The notes under the pieces were generated by a model. The model made no database searches. It was not told where the DNA came from and was given only the letters and a program-made list of their open reading frames with translations. This document shows positions 1-8,072 of a DNA stretch of 23,101 nucleotides, piece by piece. The DNA is from a virus: IMG/VR virus record IMGVR_UViG_3300023198_001440, positions 1 to 23,101 of that record, one strand, 5' to 3'. How positions within the stretch are numbered: the first letter of the stretch is position 1; every line of letters starts with the position of its first letter. A program made the translations under genes and the position numbers.

Positions 1-1063
1 CTGAACCTGTTGCAGTTGTCCCTGCCCCTTTTTGGAAGAAGGCTGCAAAGGTTGTGTTAGCATCTGCCCAGGCGATTAAATCAATAACATTGTCAAACTC
101 GTCTGACTTAACTAAAAGTTCTGGTGTGGTATCGGCCTCAGCAAGGCCTGCCAAATCATCTGCTTGGTCCAAACCAATGCCTGAAGAGATATTATCTCCA
201 GCATATGTACCTCTATAAAATTCAAGAACGAATTTAGCGGTGTCAATTGTACCCGCTACCATTTTCGCTCCATACCCTCTTGTTATTTTTGTTCCTGCAA
301 CTCCGCCAGAATAAGCAACAGCTGATCCAGTAACTGTACCTGTAGTAGTAATAGTAGGAGACCCTGTGTAAACACCTTCCCCAACTGGAGCAGTTATTAC
401 AATCTCACCAGCTGTATTATCGCTAGAAATAACTTGAACAATATTCCTTGCTTTAATATCTGCAACTAATTGAGCAGTTATTGCGGGAATTGTAATTCCT
501 CCCCCAGTAGTGATAATTATATCTGCAACTGTAAGGGTGGCTGTTCCTACCTCTATCTTAAATGTATCTGTGTCGGCACCTGCTAAAGTAACAGTAACAG
601 TTGATTGAGCAGAGGTTTCATCACCTTCAATTCCGTTCCCTGCTATACCCTCTGTTAAAGGTTGAGCTATAAAAGTACCACCATTAGATGCGCCACCTAC
701 CCATGTATATGTAATTGAAGCAGGCGCTGTTGCAGCTGCTCTAACATAAGTTAGGCTTGAAATGCCTGCTTGTGCTCCTCCACCAGGAAGAAACATCGGT
801 CCTCCTAATAACCACCAAAGTCCTCCACCAACGAATTGTTGGAAGTCTCTTACGTTATCGAAAGTGTAAAGAGCATCTTTACCGCTTGAAATTGTACCAT
901 TGATTCCTGCTCCACCGCCCCAATTGGCGCCTGAACCAGTATCTATAACCAAAGTGTTGCCGAAGGCTAGATCCAACGCTGGATTTTTGATTCCTGACTT
1001 AATAGTTGAATAGGCACCAGGGATTTTGATTACTTTATTGTCGAAGAAATGCTGTGTTGCCAT
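1..1063 (-). CDS. Probable contractile tail sheath protein (N-terminal part; 3' end beyond window)
   Basis: This is an open frame from the ATG at 1063 down to the window edge, about 354 codons with no stop, so the C-terminus is missing. The translation begins MATQHFFDNKVIKIPGAYST and continues with a Gly/Trp-rich stretch (NWGGGAGINGT, GGGLWWLLGGP, YVRAAA). The opening 'KIPGAYS' segment resembles the IPGVY-type start of phage tail sheath proteins. The long beta-rich continuation with ITAP and ATLTV-like strands also fits a sheath. A sheath polymerises around the tail tube and contracts at infection. The gene follows the neck and tail-terminator genes, which is where a sheath would be expected, and has its own promoter-like box about 23 nt upstream of the ATG. 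The assignment is from pattern recognition; another large tail protein is possible. Confidence 0.6.
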   Translation of the reverse strand, partial: MATQHFFDNKVIKIPGAYSTIKSGIKNPALDLAFGNTLVIDTGSGANWGGGAGINGTISSGKDALYTFDNVRDFQQFVGGGLWWLLGGPMFLPGGGAQAGISSLTYVRAAATAPASITYTWVGGASNGGTFIAQPLTEGIAGNGIEGDETSAQSTVTVTLAGADTDTFKIEVGTATLTVADIIITTGGGITIPAITAQLVADIKARNIVQVISSDNTAGEIVITAPVGEGVYTGSPTITTTGTVTGSAVAYSGGVAGTKITRGYGAKMVAGTIDTAKFVLEFYRGTYAGDNISSGIGLDQADDLAGLAEADTTPELLVKSDEFDNVIDLIAWADANTTFAAFFQKGAGTTATGS

Positions 1064-1085
1064 GCTATATTGAAATTTATAATTG

Positions 1086-1100
1086 TAAAGATACGAAAAA
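1086..1100 (-). promoter_or_regulatory. Putative phage promoter (TATCTTTA box) for the sheath gene
   Basis: Read on the minus strand, the sequence is TTTTTTTCGTATCTTTA, ending 23 nt before the sheath ATG. The same TTCGTATCTTTA string occurs before other genes in this window (near 8150 and 22210), and a close variant occurs near 9975. It resembles the Bacteroidota -7 element TAnnTTTG. No convincing -33 TTTG partner is visible at the usual distance. The T-run just before the box may also help end the transcript of the preceding small gene. Confidence 0.5.
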
Positions 1101-1124
1101 AATTACCAGAGTAGCTATTACCCC

Positions 1125-1343
1125 TTACTTTTTATAAGGAATACCTGACTTCTCAAATAACTCACACCATTGCTTAATGGTCAGTCTTTCAGTCGGAAAT
1201 TTCTTTTTCCCAACCCATCTATCCAGTTCACCTGGAACCTTAATGTCACAAAAAGTAGCCACATCAAGTGTTCTTTCTGTCTTCTTAGGAGCCTTTTTCT
1301 TTGGGGCTTCTGCTATATTGTCTTCTTTTTTCTTAGCTGTCAT
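1125..1343 (-). CDS. Small Lys-rich protein of unknown function
   Basis: This 72-aa protein has a highly basic first third (KKK, PKKKAPKK) followed by a compact domain with 'VATFCDIKVPGELDRWVGKK' and 'KQWCELFEKSGIPYK'. I do not recognise the family. It starts 2 nt after the stop of the tail-terminator candidate and precedes the sheath, so it is co-transcribed with neck/tail genes. It may be a small tail-assembly factor or minor structural protein; that role is inferred from position only. The basic N-terminal tail could bind nucleic acid or an acidic partner. Confidence 0.6.
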   Translation of the reverse strand: MTAKKKEDNIAEAPKKKAPKKTERTLDVATFCDIKVPGELDRWVGKKKFPTERLTIKQWCELFEKSGIPYKK

Positions 1344-1345
1344 AA

Positions 1346-2023
1346 TTATTCATCTTTTAATTCTAGGAAGAAGTTGATGTTGTTAACTACCGCCTGTGTT
1401 AATAATTCAGGTGTTTTCGATGTATAATCGAAAGTCAATGTAATCCCTCTTGTAAATATTCCAGGAGGTTGTTTAGTATCTATTGGACCAAGGTCTTGAC
1501 CTCCTATTTTCATATTCCTTAATCCTTTTAAACTGAAATGATCTATTACAGCTACAAGACCCATTTTCAATAGGTGATATAACATCATCATCTCGTTTTT
1601 ATTATCTGTGAGGATGAGCAATCTATATGAAGTGCTCCATCCTCTTTCAAAATTCTTACTCCAAGTAGTTGCCCCATCTGATACGACTGGGTATGATTCA
1701 TCTACTCCAACTCCATCTGCTGCGCCACCTGATTCTGCAGGTAGAGTTATGTGAATTGAAGGATATCTAATATCACCTGGATCCCAACCTAAATGAACTA
1801 AGATGTGTCTCGGGTCTTTATTTTCAATGGTTAGTAAAGAAGTCTTCGATTGCTCGAATAAATCATATCCGCCTATACTTACAGGATTCAAGACCTTATA
1901 AAGCAAAGTATTAGATTCTGGCAATAAATCGACATTGACCACTTGCTCATAATTAGTTCTAAAAGCGGTTAAGACACCCTTAACTGCTTCATCAATTATT
2001 ACATCTGGAACTATTAAATCCAT
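1346..2023 (-). CDS. Putative tail terminator / neck protein
   Basis: This 225-aa soluble protein has no signal peptide or membrane segment. It begins MDLIVPDVIIDEAVKGVLTA and includes 'KDPRHILVHLGWDP', 'YPSIHITLPAESGG', 'WSTSYRLLILTDNKNEMMMLYHLLK' and 'GITLTFDYTSKTPEL'. An N-terminal helix, mixed alpha/beta strands with a 'YRLLILTDNKNE...LYHLLK' helix, and a C-terminal beta strand fit the fold of small tail-terminator proteins (lambda gpU, T4 gp15 type) that cap the tail tube and join it to the head. The position after the gp10-like completion protein and before the sheath supports this. It overlaps the preceding gene by 10 nt. The name depends mainly on gene order, so treat it as a candidate. 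Confidence 0.55.
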   Translation of the reverse strand: MDLIVPDVIIDEAVKGVLTAFRTNYEQVVNVDLLPESNTLLYKVLNPVSIGGYDLFEQSKTSLLTIENKDPRHILVHLGWDPGDIRYPSIHITLPAESGGAADGVGVDESYPVVSDGATTWSKNFERGWSTSYRLLILTDNKNEMMMLYHLLKMGLVAVIDHFSLKGLRNMKIGGQDLGPIDTKQPPGIFTRGITLTFDYTSKTPELLTQAVVNNINFFLELKDE

Positions 2024-2814
2024 CCTATTGATTTTAAATATTGGTCAATCGCAATACCTGTTTCAGAAGCCGTGTTTAAATCATCCATAGCTCTTTCAGC
2101 AAAAAACTCTCCCTCAAATCCAGGGTGAATCCAAGCTGCTGGGTCAGAATTATCTGAAACCATACGGAAAGATACATATCTATTTTGATTTGTCTTAGGA
2201 TCGGTCACTCTACTTATTCCCTCATGTAGGGCATTTTTGTTCTTATAGTTCTGCCATTGTAGAGGTTCAATATCCAAGATTGGAACCTTTTTAGAAATAG
2301 GGGTCGCTAAATGTTTCGGTATTTCTTCAATCTTTAAAGGTTCTGTTTTATACCCACCACCTGGAACAGATAATACTGCTGGCTTGTTTGAAACAACATC
2401 ATAAATTTCTTGAGGCATCTTTCCTGTGAAAACAGGGCTTTCTCCTATTGCACCAGGGGTTGCCCATCGGAAAGGTACAACGTTAGTCCTTATTCCTTTT
2501 GCATTTACTTTAGCATTCGGTCCAGTCAATAGGCCTTCTTTCATATCAAAAGCAGGCCATCCATCCTCTATTGCATTAGGTAGCCAGCCCGTAAGGAGAA
2601 CAGCTCCTTGACCATCTCCCATATCCACTGTAACCAGGCCCTTAATATATTCTTCTCTTGTTGCTCCTAAATTTCTTGCTGCTTCTTGCTCCCAGGTTCT
2701 AGCGTAGGCTGCTGTAACAGATTTAACCACATAGTTCATTAGCCCCTTGGTTTCCTTTTCAGTAAGAACCAAGTCCTCCATAAGTTGCTCTGTGTCTATG
2801 TAAATAGGTACCAT
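2014..2814 (-). CDS. Tail completion / neck protein, HK97 gp10-like
   Basis: This 266-aa protein has a C-terminal region 'YVSFRMVSDNSDPAAWIHPG' followed by 'FEGEFFAERAMDDL'. This SxNSDPxxWIHPG pattern is one I associate with HK97-gp10-like or tail-completion proteins of many phages. The N-terminus is helical (EDLVLTEKETKGLMNYVVKS, AYARTWEQEAARNLG). The middle contains 'WPNAIEDGWPAFDMKEGLL'-type text, also typical of gp10-like proteins. Such proteins sit between connector and tail. Its ATG overlaps the previous gene's stop, and it overlaps the next gene by 10 nt, indicating translational coupling within the neck operon. Confidence 0.65.
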   Translation of the reverse strand: MVPIYIDTEQLMEDLVLTEKETKGLMNYVVKSVTAAYARTWEQEAARNLGATREEYIKGLVTVDMGDGQGAVLLTGWLPNAIEDGWPAFDMKEGLLTGPNAKVNAKGIRTNVVPFRWATPGAIGESPVFTGKMPQEIYDVVSNKPAVLSVPGGGYKTEPLKIEEIPKHLATPISKKVPILDIEPLQWQNYKNKNALHEGISRVTDPKTNQNRYVSFRMVSDNSDPAAWIHPGFEGEFFAERAMDDLNTASETGIAIDQYLKSIGWI

Positions 2815-3401
2815 TATACAGGGACTTTATATGCATGATCAACTGTAATTGCATGTTCCCAAAAACTTGCATTTGTTACTGGGGTGATGTAAATAGTTCC
2901 TCCATTCGCTAAAAAATCAGCTCCTGCAAATAGTGGCATAACAATGTTAAATGATTGCTCAATCCCCACTCCGTATAAAAATCTTTTTGTCTCCTTAAAA
3001 ATTACCCCAGCTGTACCCCCGACATCCACCTCTACTAGAAAGGAGTTGGTGGTCCCTACATCAGAATGCCCAGTTATAGCAAGCCTTATATTATAAAAAT
3101 CATTAAGTGCATCAGGTTCAATTTTGTTTGTCGTGGAGTTCCATACAAGAGGGTGTCCCACTGGACTTTGCTGGGCCTCGAGCGCCGCGTCAATTGTTAT
3201 TGGTGTGCGAATCCCTGCTAATATTGCTTTCTTAGCTATGGATGTGTATTGGCCGTCGAGATTAAATTCCCAATGATGCCCCTGAATCGCAGGAATGCTG
3301 ATTATAAGGTCTCTCATATCTTGCTCAGTTATTGCCCCTGCGTTCTGCCCATCTGCAAATATCGCAAGTAATTCCGCTTGTGTTCTTATTGTATCCGCCA
3401 T
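2814..3401 (-). CDS. Virion structural protein with fibre-type N-terminal segment
   Basis: This 195-aa protein opens with MADTIRTQAELLAIFADGQN followed by 'AGAITEQDMRDLIIS'. This N-terminal motif (xIRTQAELLaxxadn..GxIt.qdxRDxi.S) recurs at the start of many phage fibre or decoration proteins and probably docks them on the virion. The C-terminal part (about 100-195) is beta-rich, with 'FLYGVGIEQSFNIVMPLFAG' and 'GGTIYITPVTNASFWEHAI', suggesting a jelly-roll-like module. It lies between the head-closure and tail-completion genes, an unusual place for a fibre, so it may be a head fibre or collar decoration protein. Function beyond 'structural' is inferred. Confidence 0.6.
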   Translation of the reverse strand: MADTIRTQAELLAIFADGQNAGAITEQDMRDLIISIPAIQGHHWEFNLDGQYTSIAKKAILAGIRTPITIDAALEAQQSPVGHPLVWNSTTNKIEPDALNDFYNIRLAITGHSDVGTTNSFLVEVDVGGTAGVIFKETKRFLYGVGIEQSFNIVMPLFAGADFLANGGTIYITPVTNASFWEHAITVDHAYKVPV

Positions 3402-3413
3402 TTTCTTTTTCTT

Positions 3414-4358
3414 TTATACAAATGATTCTGCAAATCCTGGGGTAAATATACCACTCATTAGATTAAACATTTGTGTTCTTTGATATTCTGTTAAATCATT
3501 ATAAATACTTTCTACTGATAAAGCCCTTATCATCGCAGTTGTCTTTTCTACTTCTCCTGGAACATCACAACCTGTTGCATCCCAGGAATTATCAAGCAAT
3601 CTATCTCCGTCAAAATTTTCAGCACCCGCCATTAAATGGGCTCTCAATGCTGTAGCGAGAACAGGCATTTGGATTGTATCTCTTCTTGCTCCTTCTTTCA
3701 CTAAGAGGGAAACCATCGAATCTCTCATTACATCCCAAATATAGAAAACAGGGTGGTGCTTATATCTTATACTTATTTGAGGGGCAACCAAGGCATCGTG
3801 TGTTGCAGTAAGGGTTATAATATTGTGTTGAATAGTATAATCAACATCTACCTCTAATTTTTGATATTTGGTTACATCATCAATATATAATCCCATCCAT
3901 TCTACTTCTTTAATATCGTAAATAGTGGTTACTATATATCGAGTACTTACTGTATCTACTGTTGGGTATAAAGTTTGGGTATGAACACCAAGTGCATCAG
4001 ACATTTCAATTTGGTCCATGAAACTTAGCTTATCCCCATTTAATGCTGTTATTTGAAGAACTCCTTGGTCTCTCCTAGCCGCTTCATCATAAGTTCTCTG
4101 GAGTTTTATCCCAGTTATGATCATTCGTGTTCGAGTAGGGTTTACGAATGCCCAGCCCGAACCCCCACAGTTTTTACAACTAGTGAGGTGATCGGCGCCT
4201 TTCACCTTGCACGGGCACTGGAGTGCTTTTGAATGGATTACATTATAACCTTTATCTCTTGTGGCAATTTCAAACTCATCCAACTGAAAGTCAGCAGCAA
4301 CAGAATTCCCATCGCTATATGCGCCTTGTAATATAGATTTGTCTGAGGTACGTGTCAT
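3414..4358 (-). CDS. Putative head-closure / neck protein with Cys4 zinc-binding loop
   Basis: This 314-aa protein carries C48-x-C50 and C61-x2-C64 in 'ALQCPCKVKGADHLTSCKNC' followed by 'GGSGWAFVNPT'. The loop resembles the 'CPCxxxx...CxxCxGxGW' segment of small phage head-closure (stopper) proteins that seal the connector after packaging. Here it is embedded in a larger protein with helical C-terminal text (MVSLLVKEGARRDTIQMPVL, VEKTTAMIRALSVESIYNDL). The gene sits directly after the connector gene with a one-base ATG/stop overlap, which agrees with a neck role. It is longer than typical closure proteins of about 110-130 aa, so extra domains are present. Confidence 0.6.
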   Translation of the reverse strand: MTRTSDKSILQGAYSDGNSVAADFQLDEFEIATRDKGYNVIHSKALQCPCKVKGADHLTSCKNCGGSGWAFVNPTRTRMIITGIKLQRTYDEAARRDQGVLQITALNGDKLSFMDQIEMSDALGVHTQTLYPTVDTVSTRYIVTTIYDIKEVEWMGLYIDDVTKYQKLEVDVDYTIQHNIITLTATHDALVAPQISIRYKHHPVFYIWDVMRDSMVSLLVKEGARRDTIQMPVLATALRAHLMAGAENFDGDRLLDNSWDATGCDVPGEVEKTTAMIRALSVESIYNDLTEYQRTQMFNLMSGIFTPGFAESFV

Positions 4359-5152
4359 TATGCAGAGGCAAAGGTAAGAACGCCTTTATAGGTTTGTTGT
4401 AGTTGAGGAAGAACTCTATCCAAATCTTTTAAATACCCAAGGATTCTCGCCCCATACCCTGCATTAGTAGCAGAAGAGGTTGTAGAAATACTTTGACTTA
4501 ATCCATCGATTCCGATAGACTTACTTGCGATACCTGCTCCAACTATTAAATCTCCTAACTGATGGAAGATACTGATCGCGGTCAATTTACCTATGGCATC
4601 TAAAATGTCAGCTGGAATAGCATCCCATCCTGTTAAATATCTTATCACCCAATAGTTTGGGATTTGCTTGTTTCCGAAATAGCCCACGTATGGGGCAATT
4701 CCTGTATAAACCACATTACTTGAAAGTGAGTTTGCAGAACCATGTATTGGAACTAGGTTGATAGTTCTATGGTACTTAATTCCGCCTGAAGTTTCTTTAG
4801 AGCTCAACCACTCAGGTGGGTAATCTATTTGAAGGGTTGTATTTAGGAACCCCTGCACTCTAAAAGGAGTTACTACCTGATAAGTGGCAGGAATGTACCC
4901 CCATTGCTTCCAACGGTCTAAATCCCAGTCACGGTTCTCTTCATATACTTGTTTCTTTAATTTCAAAACAAGGAAGTTCTCCATGTCTGTTTGCGCCGCC
5001 TCTATGAAGAAGTTTATGTCCTCATCAGACATAGGATTCCCATTCGCATCTGTGACTGGAATTCCTAGAAAATATCTGGACTTGATCTCCTCAGGTGAGA
5101 AGACCAAACCAGAATTAACATCATACTTAACTTTTAGAGTTAGCGTAGGCAT
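4358..5152 (-). CDS. Head-tail connector (adaptor) protein
   Basis: This 264-aa protein has 'SDEDINFFIEAAQTDMENFL' near the N-terminus and, toward the C-terminus, 'YWVIRYLTGWDAIPADILDA' then 'IGKLTAISIFHQLGDLIVGA' and 'GIASKSIGIDGLSQSIST'. The pattern of an early helix followed by 'Y.tGw..IP.di..ai.klaa' is typical of gp6/gp15-like connector proteins that form the ring below the portal. The extended Gly/Ser tail (TSSATNAGYGARILGYLKDL) is also seen in related adaptor proteins I recall from large phages. The position after the capsid gene and before the head-closure candidate fits. The start ATG lies 3 nt after the stop of the upstream gene. Confidence 0.7.
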   Translation of the reverse strand: MPTLTLKVKYDVNSGLVFSPEEIKSRYFLGIPVTDANGNPMSDEDINFFIEAAQTDMENFLVLKLKKQVYEENRDWDLDRWKQWGYIPATYQVVTPFRVQGFLNTTLQIDYPPEWLSSKETSGGIKYHRTINLVPIHGSANSLSSNVVYTGIAPYVGYFGNKQIPNYWVIRYLTGWDAIPADILDAIGKLTAISIFHQLGDLIVGAGIASKSIGIDGLSQSISTTSSATNAGYGARILGYLKDLDRVLPQLQQTYKGVLTFASA

Positions 5153-5155
5153 ATC

Positions 5156-5539
5156 TTATGATACAGAAGTTGGTAACTTGCTTATTAAATATTCCTTCAT
5201 CTCAGGAACTTTTAACTCAGCATACTCCTCTTCAGGAAGCTCAGCATCCACTGCCATAGCAACAAGATCATCCTTCTTAGCTTTGTTGATATTCGCAACT
5301 GCAGCCTCCCTCATTTTTTCCTGCTCAGATTTCTCGTCTTCAGGCTTGTCATCTTCAGGATCTTCATCCTTCTTAGGCTCTTCACCCGCAGGGTGTAAAC
5401 CTTCAACAAGTGCCATCAACTCTTCAGCAAGAGCATCATCTTCAACTTCTATGATGCCATTCTCATCAAATTCTACAATCCCAACTCCTATGGGCATTAC
5501 GGTCCTAGAGTTAGCCTGTTTCTTGTCTTGTAATTTCAT
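5156..5539 (-). CDS. Acidic head-associated protein with C-terminal SAP/HeH-like helical motif
   Basis: This 127-aa protein has three parts. Residues 1-52 form a small beta/alpha domain (GVGIVEFDENGIIEVEDDAL) ending in 'HPAGEEP'. Residues about 52-80 are a very acidic, disordered linker (KKDEDPEDDKPEDEKSEQEK). Residues about 85-122 read 'NINKAKKDDLVAMAVDAELP' then 'EEEYAELKVPEMKEYLISKL', a helix-extension-helix pattern like SAP, HeH or Rho-N motifs. Similar small proteins are common next to phage capsid genes, and a minor head or DNA-contacting role is plausible. It is the first gene after the capsid terminator and seems to start a new transcript that includes connector and neck genes. Function is unproven. 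Confidence 0.6.
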   Translation of the reverse strand: MKLQDKKQANSRTVMPIGVGIVEFDENGIIEVEDDALAEELMALVEGLHPAGEEPKKDEDPEDDKPEDEKSEQEKMREAAVANINKAKKDDLVAMAVDAELPEEEYAELKVPEMKEYLISKLPTSVS

Positions 5540-5550
5540 TTTGTTTTGAT

Positions 5551-5590
5551 TTTATTAAACGTTTATTAAATCGAACTTAAATATAAGAAA
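5551..5590 (-). promoter_or_regulatory. Putative promoter and AT-rich leader for the neck operon
   Basis: The box TATATTTA (minus strand, 5585-5578) fits TAnnTTTA, lies 39 nt upstream of the ATG at 5539 and directly follows the capsid terminator. The leader holds a direct repeat TTTAATAAA-CG-TTTAATAAA (5551-5570, minus strand), which could be an operator or a translation-enhancing AT-rich leader. No -33 box is evident, so confidence is modest. Confidence 0.35.
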
Positions 5591-5620
5591 AAAAGCCATG
5601 CGATTAGGCATGGCTTTCTT
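5587..5620 (-). terminator. Intrinsic terminator after the major capsid gene
   Basis: A perfect 10-bp stem AAAGCCATGC / GCATGGCTTT (5592-5601 with 5608-5617) encloses a 6-nt loop. On the minus strand it runs straight into a T-run (TTTTTTTCTTA). It lies 25 nt downstream of the capsid stop codon. This is a strong Rho-independent terminator that would separate the capsid transcript from the neck/tail transcript. Confidence 0.9.
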
Positions 5621-5644
5621 ACTATTTTCACGGACTATGCCTTA

Positions 5645-7138
5645 TTAGGCTTTCACATATGGTCCTACGTTTATATAACGTACCATTTTCTTTGGAGTGT
5701 ACAGAATTGGAGTTCCGAACAAGAAAGTGATAAATCTACGGCTCATTCCCACGATTGCAAGGTCTAGCTTGCTAATAGGAGCTAATTGCTTAAATGACAT
5801 TACATCATCTGACAATTCAGATACAAAAGCATCTTCTGAGTCAGGCAACCACCTGTTCTGGTCACGGATTATACCAGCAGCACCACCATCATACCCAGCA
5901 ACTCTCTCTGCCTCCGAAACCTTGAAGATAGGATACATCTCTACTGCTGCGTTAGCAGTAGCAGTGGTAACGTATGATCGGTAAACTACATATCCTGTAG
6001 CAGGAACGGCTCCGCCGCCATCACCAACAGTCAAGTCTACACCTGAACCAGCAACCGTAGTTACTTTAGTTGATGCATCGACGAAATTCAATGCTGACTC
6101 ACCATAACGGTTAATCGCAGAAACAGCATAGTACACAGTACCTAAGGCACCAGTATGTGCTTCACCAGCTTTGAATCGAGTTGTACCATCTACAACAGGG
6201 GCTTGAACACTAAACGTAGGTGCATTAGGTGCTTTCAATGAAGTAGCAGCATCAGTAGAAACTCTTTTCGGGAATTTCTTCATGAATTTGTCCTGCTTCA
6301 AGGCAATCTCACCAAAGCTAGTGTCAATAGCCTTAGGGTTTGAACCTGCAGTACCTCTATATCCAGAAGCACCCATCATAATACGCTGACGCGCAAAGTA
6401 ATCTTTTGACAGACCACTAATAACTGATGGAGGAGCGAACAAACTGTCCACATTGCCATAGTTAGCATCTACGTTGATAGCTGCATCTTCCAATTCATTC
6501 TGAGTCAATGACGCACCACGAAGGTCAATCACTGTGTCAGAATCCTGCCATGCACTTAAAGTTGCATACAGGTCACCAGCACCTGCTCCAATTGAAGCAT
6601 GCTGCTTATATATAGAGTTAAACTCCTGAGGCACGATATCACTATCACCATGAACCAATGACTGGTCCACTTTGCGGATTGCCCACATTGTTTTATTCTC
6701 CACTTCCTTACGCATTGCATCTACATACGACTTAACCAGCTGAGCTTGGTAAGTAACTTCACCAGTTACCTGGATGTACTTAACCAATTCGGCCTTACGT
6801 CTGTATTTAGAATCCTCAACATCTGAAAGTTCACCCTCATTGTAGAAACCACCACGGTTTACACCATATGATTCTAACTGGATGAATTCCTCAACAGTGT
6901 TGTAGGCTGCCAACTTTGGCATTGCATTCCACAATTGGATATCCTTCATTCGGAATTCCAATAGCTTTAGAGTCTTTTCAAGGGACTCAGCCTTTAAAGG
7001 TTCCTGAGTTAACAGCTGGTCAGTGGTATCCCTACCAGTGATTTGTCCAGCACTCATCGCCTTGATAAGGTCTTGGGCGGCGCTCTCATCAGAGAAGCCG
7101 TCGAAACCTTGATAATCAGATAGACTAATGTTGCTCAT
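5645..7138 (-). CDS. Major capsid protein with Ig/FN3-like insertion
   Basis: This 497-aa protein follows the protease/scaffold gene. Residues about 50-180 contain 'TLKLLEFRMKDIQLWNAMPK', 'TVEEFIQLESYGVNRGGFYN', 'YIQVTGEVTYQAQLVKSYVD' and 'MWAIRKVDQSLVHGDSDIVP'. This layout (extended arm, E-loop-like part, long spine helix, then A-domain text) is one I recognise from HK97-fold capsid proteins of large phages. Residues about 303-428 look like an inserted Ig/FN3 domain ('APNAPTFSVQAP', 'VYYAVSAINRYGESAL', 'TGYVVYRSYVTTA'). Capsid text resumes at about 440 (VSELSDDVMSFKQLAPISKL, 'FLFGTPILYTPKKMVRYINV'). It forms the shell; the insertion probably projects from the surface. A strong terminator follows. 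Confidence 0.85.
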   Translation of the reverse strand: MSNISLSDYQGFDGFSDESAAQDLIKAMSAGQITGRDTTDQLLTQEPLKAESLEKTLKLLEFRMKDIQLWNAMPKLAAYNTVEEFIQLESYGVNRGGFYNEGELSDVEDSKYRRKAELVKYIQVTGEVTYQAQLVKSYVDAMRKEVENKTMWAIRKVDQSLVHGDSDIVPQEFNSIYKQHASIGAGAGDLYATLSAWQDSDTVIDLRGASLTQNELEDAAINVDANYGNVDSLFAPPSVISGLSKDYFARQRIMMGASGYRGTAGSNPKAIDTSFGEIALKQDKFMKKFPKRVSTDAATSLKAPNAPTFSVQAPVVDGTTRFKAGEAHTGALGTVYYAVSAINRYGESALNFVDASTKVTTVAGSGVDLTVGDGGGAVPATGYVVYRSYVTTATANAAVEMYPIFKVSEAERVAGYDGGAAGIIRDQNRWLPDSEDAFVSELSDDVMSFKQLAPISKLDLAIVGMSRRFITFLFGTPILYTPKKMVRYINVGPYVKA

Positions 7139-7175
7139 TATTGTAACTTTGAGTTTTTAATATTTTATTTAACTT

Positions 7176-8072
7176 TTACTTAACGATTCGAATTTGATAC
7201 TCGTCTGCCAACCTATTAACTATTTTAGGATTGGAAAAAGTACCAGATGCTTCTAAATCGCCGATTGCAGTGACCATATCTTTATCGACATTCTCTCCCT
7301 TTTCAATATTTGAAAGTTCGAAAAGCTTATCGGTTATAGAATTCCTGTCATTAGAAATTGACATAACTGTCATTCCTTCAACAGACTTACCATCAGATCC
7401 CTCTTCAAAACGGTCCTGGAAACCTTTAGTGATCAATTTAGCTGGGGTTGGCTGACCTTCTAACTCCTCTACTCGGTCAAGAGCTTTAGTTATCGTTGCC
7501 TCTAACTCTTCGTTCTTTTCCTTTTGATCAACATACAACTGGCCTAGAGCTGTAAATTTTGGGTTTAGACTATCAACTACACCTTTAACGATTTCTGCAT
7601 TCGTGGCTGAAGGGTCGGAATTAACTTTTGCCTCGGTACCTAAATCATCTGTTTCGCTCTTCGCGACTACTTTGGTTATTTGACCACCATTTTTATCTTC
7701 TTCAGGATGACCTAAGTCTTCCTCTTTAGATCCAGCTTGTTTTCCAACAGGCATTGTAATGGTAGATATTTTAGACGTCATGTCTGCAATTGCTTTTGAA
7801 AATCCCTGAAGTGCTTTTTTAACACCTTCATCTTTGATGTCGCCATACTCATCTTCATCATCTTCATCGTTGTCCTCGCTTTTAACGATAGGCTCGTCGC
7901 CTTCAACAACAACTTCCTCTTCAGGTTTTGCGGCAGAAGCAGCTTCCTCTTCAGGTTTTGCTTCCTCTTCGCTTTTAATAACTACGTCAGCCTCAACAGT
8001 TTCTTCACTCGCTAGAGCAAGAATTTCTTTGGCTTTTTGAATACTCTCAGGGGTGATTTTAATCTTATCCAT
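7176..8072 (-). other. Possible nested in-frame scaffold ORF (internal start)
   Basis: In-frame Met301 of the protease-scaffold gene (ATG at 8072) begins 'MDKIKITPESIQKAKEILAL', exactly where the scaffold-like half starts. A promoter-like box identical to those before independent genes lies 72 nt upstream, inside the coding sequence. Production of scaffold from an internal start inside the protease gene is an established phage arrangement (lambda C/Nu3). Whether this start is used cannot be seen from sequence. Confidence 0.4.

Noticed and set aside
4884-5549. 221-codon plus-strand open frame
   Set aside because: It is an antisense shadow of the connector and acidic-protein genes; its Ser-rich composition mirrors the acidic linker on the other strand.
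7139-7175. Promoter for the major capsid gene in the 37-nt gap before it
   Set aside because: The gap is AT-rich but has no TATCTTTA-type box; the capsid gene is more likely transcribed from upstream starts.
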